The position numbers and the translations under genes are program-made. From Arthrobacter sp. N199823 (GTDB taxonomy: Bacteria; Actinomycetota; Actinomycetes; Actinomycetales; Micrococcaceae): a DNA stretch of 64,000 nucleotides. Where the stretch lies: contig NZ_PJIN01000006.1 of assembly GCF_002929705.1 (NCBI RefSeq), positions 1 to 64,000 of the forward strand, written 5' to 3'. The notes beneath the pieces are model-generated. The model was not told the origin of the DNA and searched no databases. It saw nothing but the letters and a program-made list of their open reading frames with translations. Position 1 is the first letter of the stretch. Each line of letters opens with the position of its first letter. Below, piece by piece: positions 1 through 6,737 of the stretch.

Positions 1-1
1 C

Positions 2-67
2 CCTACTAACACCGGGGCCGCCACCAGAGTCAAGGATGTCCCGACACAGCTGTCAACGATGTATTGA
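2..67 (+). other. possible 3' end of an upstream gene
   Basis: Frame 2 is open from the window edge to a TGA at 65-67, giving 21 residues, and the strong terminator at 95-129 follows. This would fit the tail of a plus-strand gene that begins outside the window. The stretch is too short to recognise a family, and its reading frame is a guess. Confidence 0.25.
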
Positions 68-94
68 AACCAGACACTGTCACCCCGACCAATC

Positions 95-129
95 AAAGCA
101 GCGGTATCCACTGGATACCGCTGCTTTTT
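95..129 (+). terminator. rho-independent terminator
   Basis: A perfect 13-bp stem (97-109 with 113-125), a 3-nt loop and a run of five T end the unit that lies upstream of the window. Confidence 0.85.
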
Positions 130-153
130 CTTAACTGATTTTCCCTCAACAGC

Positions 154-159
154 TAGGAT
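154..159 (+). promoter_or_regulatory. -10 box of yjdM, leaderless start
   Basis: TAGGAT lies 7 nt before the ATG at 167. Transcription would begin at or next to the start codon, which favours 167 over the ATG at 158 that lies inside the -10 box. Confidence 0.5.
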
Positions 160-166
160 GGAAGCC

Positions 167-520
167 ATGAGCGACACACTTTCACCGTGCCCCGTATGCG
201 ACTGCGAATACACCTATGAATTGGGTGAACTTTTAGTGTGCCCAGAATGCGCGCACGAATGGGCTCCTTCCGAAGAGGGCGAATCAGCCGCCGAGGAAGA
301 GAGCGTTGTCAAAGACGCTGTAGGCAACGTTTTGGCCACTGGCGATACCGTCAGCATCGTCAAGACCATGAAGGTGAAGGGCAGCCCCCAAGACTTGAAA
401 ATCGGCACCAAGGTCCGCAATATTCGTCTGATCACCCCAGTCAACGGCCATGACATCGATGCCAAGGTTGACGGATTCGGGCCCATGAAGCTCAAATCCA
501 GCATCGTCAAAAAGGTTTGA
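167..520 (+). CDS. yjdM: YjdM/PhnA-type zinc-ribbon protein
   Basis: A small cytoplasmic protein of 117 residues. Two CPxC pairs (Cys8/Cys11 and Cys25/Cys28) form an N-terminal zinc ribbon. An acidic linker follows, then a C-terminal PhnA domain with the conserved stretch KIGTKVRNIRL and the ending FGPMKLKSS. The length and both domains match Escherichia coli YjdM, once called PhnA. The family sits near phosphonate genes in some bacteria, but no reaction is established and no phosphonate genes are present here. The ATG at 167 is preferred over 158 because it matches the family's N-terminus and lies 7 nt after a -10 box. It stands alone between a terminator and the next gene. Confidence 0.88.
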   Translation: MSDTLSPCPVCDCEYTYELGELLVCPECAHEWAPSEEGESAAEEESVVKDAVGNVLATGDTVSIVKTMKVKGSPQDLKIGTKVRNIRLITPVNGHDIDAKVDGFGPMKLKSSIVKKV

Positions 521-566
521 TCCCTGGCCAGCTGGCAGACACTGCGCCTACAGCAAGGAACGTTGG

Positions 567-2561
567 GTGACTTCTTGGATTGAGGCAGTGCCAGCATTCG
601 CCGTAGCCGTGCTGATTCTTGCCGTGCCCGGAACCGCTGTCTTGGCGGCGCTTCGGATCCGGGGCCTCATTGCTCTGTGCCTTGCACCGGCTGTCTCCGT
701 CTCCGTGCTGGCCGTTAGTGCCATTGTGGCGCCCATGATCCACCTGAGATGGGGCATTGCCGTTGTGCTTCTGGGCACTGCCATCGCCACTGGTGCCGCG
801 TGGGCAGCACGTCGATATGTTCCAGCGCTGAACTCCATCGAGGCTGCGTCAGGACCTCTGTCTCGCGTTGGCCTCACGGCCGGAACCATCGGCGCCCTGA
901 CTGCGTTGGCCATCACCACTCTGCTGCTGATGTTGGTGGCGCCTACCCCCGAGCAGTTCACTCAGGGTTACGATTCCGTGTTCCACCTCAACGCAACAGC
1001 CCACGCCGTGGAGACCGGCAATGCATCCTCCTTTGCGGTTTCCAGCTTCATTCTGCCCACCATTCAGTCCTCGTTCTACCCCGGCGCGTGGCACGGCTTG
1101 GTGAGCCTGCTGGTTATTGTGACTGGCATTAGCGTCCCTGCGGCGACTAACCTCATGTGGCTGGCTGTGGCCGGGCTTGTCTGGCCGCTCAGCGGCATGT
1201 TCCTCACACGAGTGCTCTTCGGTGCGCGCCCTCTGCTGCTGGTCAGTGCAGGCGCGCTGGCCGCAGCCTTCCCCGCCTTCCCGTGGTTGTTGTTGCAGTA
1301 CGGCTCTGCGTACCCCAACGCACTTTCCAACGCCCTGGTCCCGGTGGGGATCGCTCTAGTATTGCTGATCCTCCGCCCAGCCAACCATCATGGCTTGGAG
1401 CCCGCCCAGGCGCTGACCTTGGTGATCTTGTTTCTTCCCGGCGCCATCACGGCCCAGCCCAACGGCGTTTTCAGCGTTCTGCTGGTGCTGACTCCCCTGC
1501 TGGCCTACCTCACCTATTCGTGGCTCCGCGCAGGGTTCGGCCGTAGCCGCCGCACCGGCTGGTTGCGCATAGCGCTGTTGCTGCTCGCTGCAGCTGCCGC
1601 TACGGCCGCCTTGTTGACGCTGCCGCAAATTCGCAGCCTCTTTTCTTACACCAGTCCGGCTTTTCTTTTCTTTCCGCTGGCACTGATCCGCAACTTCACC
1701 CATGCACCGGCACCCATCTGGTTCCCGGCCCTGGCCCTAACCGCCCTGGTCCTGATAGGCCTCCGAACCGGGTTCCGCCGCCCGGGGCTGCGCTGGCTGC
1801 CAGCCGCCTTGGTGCTACTGGCGTTGACGTACCCACTGAGCGCTGGCACAAACTTCACTCCGGCGAACATTGTTATGGCTCCTTGGTGGGATAACCCGGA
1901 ACGCATCGCCGCTCTCATGCCGCTGCTGGCCGTTCCGCTGGCAGCCTTGGGACTCGTGCGACTCGTGGATTGGCTGGGTACCAAAGGCCGGGCGCGCAAT
2001 CTTTCGCCTGCTCTCTGGCAGAGCAAGGGGAAGGTGGCCGCGGCGGCAAGTCTCGCCGTCGTACTCGCCTTCAGTAATCCTGGGCTCTGGCAGATGAAGG
2101 GGCAGGTGGAAATCATGTATGAGGTCCCGCCTGAGCCCAACGGTCTGGCCCAGATTGATGCGCAGGAGCTGGCCTTGATTCACCGGCTCGGCAACTACAC
2201 CACAGCCGATGACGTCATTGCCAACAATCCTTACAACGGCTCGGCGCTGGCCATGGTACTGGCGGGACGGCACATGCTGTTCCCCTACAGCTCGCAAGGG
2301 GATTTGAATTCTGACCTCTACACCTTGCGTTTCTGGCTCAACCGAGTAGGCAGTGATCAGGACGTGTGTGCCGCGGCCAAACGCCAGGGCGTGACTTATC
2401 TACTGGATTTCGGCACCGACTACATTCCAGCCTTCAATGATCCCCGCTCGCTCTATCCAGGCATCACGCTCGCTGCGGACTCAGAGGCCTTCACCCTCGT
2501 GGCCAGTGAGGGGCACGCCAAGCTCTACAAACTCACCACATGCGGCGGAGTGAAGCTGTAA
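567..2561 (+). CDS. DUF6541-type polytopic membrane protein
   Basis: A 664-residue protein that starts with GTG, with AAGGAA 6 nt upstream as ribosome-binding site. Roughly the first 490 residues are a series of hydrophobic segments, about 12-14 by eye, with short charged loops. The last 170 or so residues form a soluble tail. The layout matches actinobacterial DUF6541 proteins, which resemble GT-C glycosyltransferases in topology. No substrate is known and I see no diagnostic catalytic motif. The gene lies 46 bp after yjdM and 123 bp before an XRE-type regulator on the same strand. A cell-envelope role is inference from topology only. Confidence 0.7.
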   Translation: MTSWIEAVPAFAVAVLILAVPGTAVLAALRIRGLIALCLAPAVSVSVLAVSAIVAPMIHLRWGIAVVLLGTAIATGAAWAARRYVPALNSIEAASGPLSRVGLTAGTIGALTALAITTLLLMLVAPTPEQFTQGYDSVFHLNATAHAVETGNASSFAVSSFILPTIQSSFYPGAWHGLVSLLVIVTGISVPAATNLMWLAVAGLVWPLSGMFLTRVLFGARPLLLVSAGALAAAFPAFPWLLLQYGSAYPNALSNALVPVGIALVLLILRPANHHGLEPAQALTLVILFLPGAITAQPNGVFSVLLVLTPLLAYLTYSWLRAGFGRSRRTGWLRIALLLLAAAAATAALLTLPQIRSLFSYTSPAFLFFPLALIRNFTHAPAPIWFPALALTALVLIGLRTGFRRPGLRWLPAALVLLALTYPLSAGTNFTPANIVMAPWWDNPERIAALMPLLAVPLAALGLVRLVDWLGTKGRARNLSPALWQSKGKVAAAASLAVVLAFSNPGLWQMKGQVEIMYEVPPEPNGLAQIDAQELALIHRLGNYTTADDVIANNPYNGSALAMVLAGRHMLFPYSSQGDLNSDLYTLRFWLNRVGSDQDVCAAAKRQGVTYLLDFGTDYIPAFNDPRSLYPGITLAADSEAFTLVASEGHAKLYKLTTCGGVKL

Positions 2562-2580
2562 CCGCAACACATTGTGGTAT

Positions 2581-2623
2581 TTGACAATCTATTTGACAGT
2601 TTTTGTCATGTTTACGCGACTAT
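2581..2623 (+). promoter_or_regulatory. promoter/operator of the XRE-TPR regulator
   Basis: Two TTGACA words lie 12 bp apart (2581 and 2593). The second overlaps the dyad TGACA-N5-TGTCA (2594-2608). A possible -10 box, GACTAT, is at 2618-2623. A dyad on the -35 box would suit autoregulation by the downstream regulator. The exact promoter is uncertain. Confidence 0.4.
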
Positions 2624-2684
2624 TCGTTGCCAACACAATAGAGTTGAGCCAATATCTGGTGACCGGCAAGTGAGGGAATCTTCC

Positions 2685-3926
2685 ATGGGCAGCAGTTTTG
2701 GTGACCGGCTCAAGCAGGAGCGGCTGGCACGGCATTTGACGCAGGCCGAACTCGGCGGGGATCTGTACTCCGCCAGCTATATTTCACTGCTGGAAAATGC
2801 TCATCGCGAGCCCACTGTGGACATCATCCAACAGCTGGCGCGGCAACTTCAGCTGACACCCTCATCCGTTGCGGACTGGGTGGGTTCCTCCACCGCGGAG
2901 GACAGTGGCGCCCTGCGACTTTCTCTGTGCGCACAACAATCGTGGGACACCCGCGATTATTTGGGTGCGGCCACCAATGCGAAGGCTGCCGCCGCGCTGG
3001 CCCAAGCCAACAAGGACCAAGTCACGTGGTGGAACATGACGTTCCTGGCGACGAACTCACTTCTGCGTCATGGCGATAATTGCGAGGCAATCGCGGTGCT
3101 CCAAACGCTGCTGGATCACCCACTCACCCTTGAAAGCGACGCACTCTCGCTTCGAGCCCATCAGGTCATGGCGGCAGCAATGTTGGCACAGGGCTGCCTA
3201 CAGGAATCAATCGAACACGGAATCCTCGCCGTCAGTATTGGGTCCGGCGACAGCGCGGAAGAATTCGGCTCCTACCTCATGGCGCTGCAAACCCTCATTG
3301 GTAGCCTCACCGAAGCGGGCCGGCTCGACGAGGCCTGGATCCACACCATGGCTCTGGCCGACGCCGTCACCGAATCGACACCGGCGCAGATGGCAGGCGA
3401 AATCCACTGGGTCATCGGCAATGTTGCCTTCATCCGTCAGGACATCCGCACCGGGCTCGAACATCACGCCCAAGCCAGCAGGTTGCTCTCACCCGCCTCA
3501 GACCTCTCACGTTGGGCTCAGTTCAACAAGGCAACGGCCTGGGTTCGGCTCATGGCTGGTGTGGTGGAACCAGCCACGTTGCAGGCCATTGAACGCAGCG
3601 AACTGGCCCACTCAGTGGTCGGCGCAACGCCCGCGGAAACTCTTGAGGTGTCTATGCTGCGCGCCCGCTGGCACTATCTCAACAACGAACTGCCTGAGGC
3701 ATTGACCTTGCTGGAGACGATCGAGGAACAAAAGGACCAGCTTGCCCCGCACATTGCCGGAGACTCAGCGCTCCTGCTGGGAAATGCCCTGCAAGCGGCC
3801 GATCGCAACGCAGAAGCCTTCACGGCCTACACCAACGCCCAGGCGCGGTACACACAGGCCGGCGCCATAGACCGAGCAGCCGCGGCGCAGGACTTCTTGG
3901 CACAACTGGAACTTTCTGGCGCGTAG
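2685..3926 (+). CDS. XRE-family regulator with TPR-like C-terminal domain
   Basis: A 413-residue cytoplasmic regulator. Residues about 5-65 form a Cro/CI-type helix-turn-helix: LTQAELGGDLYSASYISLLE reads as the two DNA-contacting helices. The rest is alpha-helical, Ala/Leu-rich and built of repeating helix pairs typical of TPR sensor domains, which in related regulators bind peptides or partner proteins. The start at ATG 2685 is chosen because GAGGGA lies 8 nt upstream and the helix-turn-helix begins right after it. An in-frame GTG at 2574 would add 37 unlikely residues. The ligand and target genes cannot be read from the sequence. Confidence 0.75.
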   Translation: MGSSFGDRLKQERLARHLTQAELGGDLYSASYISLLENAHREPTVDIIQQLARQLQLTPSSVADWVGSSTAEDSGALRLSLCAQQSWDTRDYLGAATNAKAAAALAQANKDQVTWWNMTFLATNSLLRHGDNCEAIAVLQTLLDHPLTLESDALSLRAHQVMAAAMLAQGCLQESIEHGILAVSIGSGDSAEEFGSYLMALQTLIGSLTEAGRLDEAWIHTMALADAVTESTPAQMAGEIHWVIGNVAFIRQDIRTGLEHHAQASRLLSPASDLSRWAQFNKATAWVRLMAGVVEPATLQAIERSELAHSVVGATPAETLEVSMLRARWHYLNNELPEALTLLETIEEQKDQLAPHIAGDSALLLGNALQAADRNAEAFTAYTNAQARYTQAGAIDRAAAAQDFLAQLELSGA

Positions 3927-3968
3927 CGCGCAAGCAGCGCGCAAGCAGCGCGCAAGCAGCGCGCAAGC
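3925..3968. repeat. four perfect copies of an 11-bp tandem repeat
   Basis: AGCGCGCAAGC is repeated four times without a mismatch, beginning in the stop codon of the XRE-TPR gene. The array lies in the 3' untranslated region, before the shared terminator. Confidence 0.95.
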
Positions 3969-4034
3969 GCCGCAACAGCGCTCCAAGCGTGCATGCCCTG
4001 GCACCGGACGTGGGCGCACCGGAATCCGAACAAT

Positions 4035-4085
4035 AAAAAGACCTGCACAAAGTGGACTGAAGGCCACCTTGTGCAGGTCTTTTTC
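4035..4085. terminator. bidirectional terminator
   Basis: A stem of about 20 bp (4035-4055 with 4064-4084) is flanked by A5 and T5 runs. It can end both the XRE-TPR gene (+) and purC (-). Confidence 0.9.
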
Positions 4086-4105
4086 TGTGCAATTTTGTCG
4101 CGGTA

Positions 4106-5026
4106 TTACACGAACGTGGCGCCCGTCAGGCGCTCAAAGGCCTCGACATACCGTGCGCGAGTGCGCTCCACGACGTCGGCAGGCAGTGCCGGTGGCACCG
4201 TGTCTGAGGCGCGGTCCCAGCCAGATGCCGGGCTGGCCAGCCAGTCCCGCACGTACTGCTTGTCAAAGCTAGGCTGCGCTTGGCCCGGGGCCCAGAGCTC
4301 CGCATCCCAGAAACGGGAGGAATCCGGAGTCAGGACCTCGTCGCCGAGTGTGATGACGCCCGTGGCTGGATCGGTGCCGAACTCCACCTTGGTATCAGCC
4401 AAGATAATGCCGCGTTCGCGGGCAATTTCCTCGGCGCGCGAGTAAATTTCCAAAGTCAGCGTGCGCAGTGCTTCTGCCGATTTCTCGCCGACCGTTTGAA
4501 CCATCTGCGCAAAGCTGATGTTTTCATCGTGTTCGCCAACTTCCGCCTTGGCCGACGGCGTGAAGATTGCTTCCTCCAGACGCGATCCGTCCTCCAAACC
4601 GGCGGGCAGCGGCAGACTGCATACTGTCTGCGAGGCGCGGTATTCGATCAATCCTGAACCGGTGAGGTATCCACGGGAAATGCACTCAATGGGGAACATC
4701 TCCAGCTTCTTGCAGACCATGGCCCGGCCGGCTACTGCCGCCGGAACACCGTCTTCTACCGTGGTGGCGAGCAGGTGGTTGGGCACGTTGAGCTGATCGA
4801 ACCACCACAGGCTCAGGCCCGTCAAGATGCGGCCCTTGTCCGGGATTTCGGTGCTGAGAATGTGGTCAAAGGCGCTGATCCGGTCACTGGCAACAACCAG
4901 AACCACATCGTTACGCCCTGCGAACGGGCCGCCCGTGGAGGCTGGCTGGTAGAGGTCTCGAACCTTGCCAGAGTAAATGTGGGTCCAGCCGGGCAGAGCG
5001 GGGGCAGCGGGAATTGCTGAAGTCAT
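4106..5026 (-). CDS. purC: SAICAR synthetase
   Basis: Phosphoribosylaminoimidazole-succinocarboxamide synthase joins CAIR and aspartate with ATP in purine synthesis. The 306-residue protein carries both family signatures: FPIECISRGYLTGS and LADTKVEFG. The N-terminal YSGKVRDLY is the ATP-binding loop. It starts at ATG 5026, with AGGA about 8 nt upstream and 10 bp after the purD stop, so purD-purC is a two-gene operon with the terminator at 4035-4085. Confidence 0.97.
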   Translation of the reverse strand: MTSAIPAAPALPGWTHIYSGKVRDLYQPASTGGPFAGRNDVVLVVASDRISAFDHILSTEIPDKGRILTGLSLWWFDQLNVPNHLLATTVEDGVPAAVAGRAMVCKKLEMFPIECISRGYLTGSGLIEYRASQTVCSLPLPAGLEDGSRLEEAIFTPSAKAEVGEHDENISFAQMVQTVGEKSAEALRTLTLEIYSRAEEIARERGIILADTKVEFGTDPATGVITLGDEVLTPDSSRFWDAELWAPGQAQPSFDKQYVRDWLASPASGWDRASDTVPPALPADVVERTRARYVEAFERLTGATFV

Positions 5027-5036
5027 GAAGAGAGTC

Positions 5037-6329
5037 CTATGCCTGTGAAGAGTTCGTGGTCACGGTAATTTCCCCGCGGGCTGCCTTGGCCGCAATATCC
5101 TTGCGGAACTGACCACCTTCCAAAGAAATTTCCTCAATGCCGGCGTACGCCTTTTCACGGGCGTCTTCCAGATCCACACCCAGGCCCACCACGGCGAGGA
5201 CTCGCCCTCCGGCGCTGACGGTATTGCCGTCGTCGTCCGTTCCCGTGCCCGCATGCAGCACGTGCACGCCGTCGAGCCTGTTGGCCTTCTTCAAGCCACG
5301 GATCTTATCGCCCGTGCGGGGGGCATCGGGGTAGTTTTCGCTGGCAAGTACGACGGCGACAGCAGTCTCGGGTGCCCAGCGCAACTCATCGATTTCGTCC
5401 AGTTGACCCTTGGCAGCCGCCATGAGGACGCCGCCCAGTGGGGTTTTCAGGCGGGCCAGGACGGCCTGCGTCTCCGGGTCGCCAAAGCGGGCGTTGAACT
5501 CAATGACGCGGGTGCCGCGGCTGGTCAGTGCCAGTCCGCAGTACAGCACGCCCGTGAAGGGGGTGCCGCGGTGGGCCATGGCGTCAATGGTGGGCTGGGC
5601 TACGCGATCAATGACTTCCTGAACAAGACCGGCGGGGGCCCATTCCAGCGGGGAGTATGCGCCCATGCCACCGGTGTTGGGGCCTTCGTCGCCGTCGAAA
5701 ATGCGCTTGAAATCTTGGGCCGGGGCCAGCGGCACGACTGTGCGGCCATCGGCCAGAACAAAGAGGGAAACTTCGGGACCATCAAGGAACTCTTCAATGA
5801 CAACTGTGCCGCCCACGTCAAAGCAGGACTGGGCGTGGGCTAGGGCCTCATCGCGATCGTCGGTGACCACCACGCCCTTGCCTGCTGCTAACCCGTCGTC
5901 CTTGACGACATACGGTGCACCGAAAGTGTCGAGGGCATTTGCAGCTTCTTCGGCATTGACGGCAACCTTGGCCATGGCCGTGGGAACCTGGGCTTCTGCC
6001 ATCACGGTCTTCGCGAATGCCTTGGACGCTTCAAGCTGTGCGGCTTCCTTGCTGGGCCCAAAGACCGGGATACCTGCGGCGCGCACGGCGTCAGCCACGC
6101 CTGCCGCCAAGGGTGCCTCGGGGCCCACGATCACCAGATCGCTGTCCAACTTCAGCGCCAGGGCTGCCACAGCGGCAGGATCACTGGCATTGATCTCATG
6201 GGTTGGTACGATGGCCGCGATCCCGGCATTGCCAGGTGCGGCCTGCACTTCACTGACGTTGGGGTCGCTGAGCAACGAGCGGACAATGGCATGTTCGCGG
6301 CCTCCGGGGCCAATCACTAAAACCTTCAC
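5037..6329 (-). CDS. purD: phosphoribosylamine-glycine ligase
   Basis: GAR synthetase joins phosphoribosylamine and glycine in the second step of IMP synthesis. The 430-residue protein begins VKVLVIGPGGREHA, the N-domain glycine-rich loop. An ATP-grasp domain follows, and RFGDPETQAVL is the family signature. Longer in-frame upstream codons exist as far as 6539, but GTG 6329 matches the family start exactly. It has no Shine-Dalgarno sequence and lies 6 nt after a TACCCT -10 box, which suggests a leaderless mRNA. It is followed by purC at 10 bp. Confidence 0.96.
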   Translation of the reverse strand: MKVLVIGPGGREHAIVRSLLSDPNVSEVQAAPGNAGIAAIVPTHEINASDPAAVAALALKLDSDLVIVGPEAPLAAGVADAVRAAGIPVFGPSKEAAQLEASKAFAKTVMAEAQVPTAMAKVAVNAEEAANALDTFGAPYVVKDDGLAAGKGVVVTDDRDEALAHAQSCFDVGGTVVIEEFLDGPEVSLFVLADGRTVVPLAPAQDFKRIFDGDEGPNTGGMGAYSPLEWAPAGLVQEVIDRVAQPTIDAMAHRGTPFTGVLYCGLALTSRGTRVIEFNARFGDPETQAVLARLKTPLGGVLMAAAKGQLDEIDELRWAPETAVAVVLASENYPDAPRTGDKIRGLKKANRLDGVHVLHAGTGTDDDGNTVSAGGRVLAVVGLGVDLEDAREKAYAGIEEISLEGGQFRKDIAAKAARGEITVTTNSSQA

Positions 6330-6335
6330 CCCTCT

Positions 6336-6341
6336 AGGGTA
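6336..6341 (-). promoter_or_regulatory. -10 box of purD, leaderless start
   Basis: TACCCT on the minus strand is 6 nt before GTG 6329, so transcript and coding sequence would begin together. Confidence 0.55.
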
Positions 6342-6737
6342 CTTTGCTTCGGTGCCGGTGCCGCATGTTGCGGGAGTTCTGTCCACACTGGGCCGGGCCA
6401 CGCAGCCACAGCACATCAGGAACCAGCCGCAGGCACCCCGGAAGGGCAACCGTTCACCGTAACAATTCAACTCACTTTTATGCACAAAGTGCACAGAATC
6501 CGCAGCGAAATAACATGCACAGTCGCTCAACCATGTCAATGGGTAGCTCTTCCACCCCTGCTAAATCAGGGATCCACGGCAGTTTGTGAAGTGTTGTCAT
6601 CATTTGCGTTGCGGTCAGTTAATCCATTTGATAGCTTTACCTTTGGGTTGGGCTGTTCACTCACAGCAATCATTCGCGCCTTCAGGTAGCTTCAACTCAT
6701 CAGGATCTTTTCATCTTCTCCAGGGGGAACCACTTAC
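6342..6737. other. divergent intergenic region purD / exoprotease
   Basis: About 400 bp with no credible gene. It must hold the exoprotease promoter, but I could not fix a convincing -35/-10 pair; TTGATA near 6629 is the best -35 candidate. A short dyad TGCAC-AAA-GTGCA sits at 6481-6493. The exoprotease ribosome-binding site AGGGGGA lies just before 6738. Confidence 0.5.

Noticed and set aside
2574-2684. Longer N-terminus for the XRE-TPR regulator from GTG 2574
   Set aside because: The extra 37 residues cover the promoter-like DNA, are Cys/His-rich and unlike the family; ATG 2685 has a good ribosome-binding site.
3765-4092. Cys/Leu/Ala-rich minus-strand frames over the 11-bp repeats
   Set aside because: The repetitive peptide (CLRAACALLAR-like) comes from the tandem repeat and the terminator, not from a gene.
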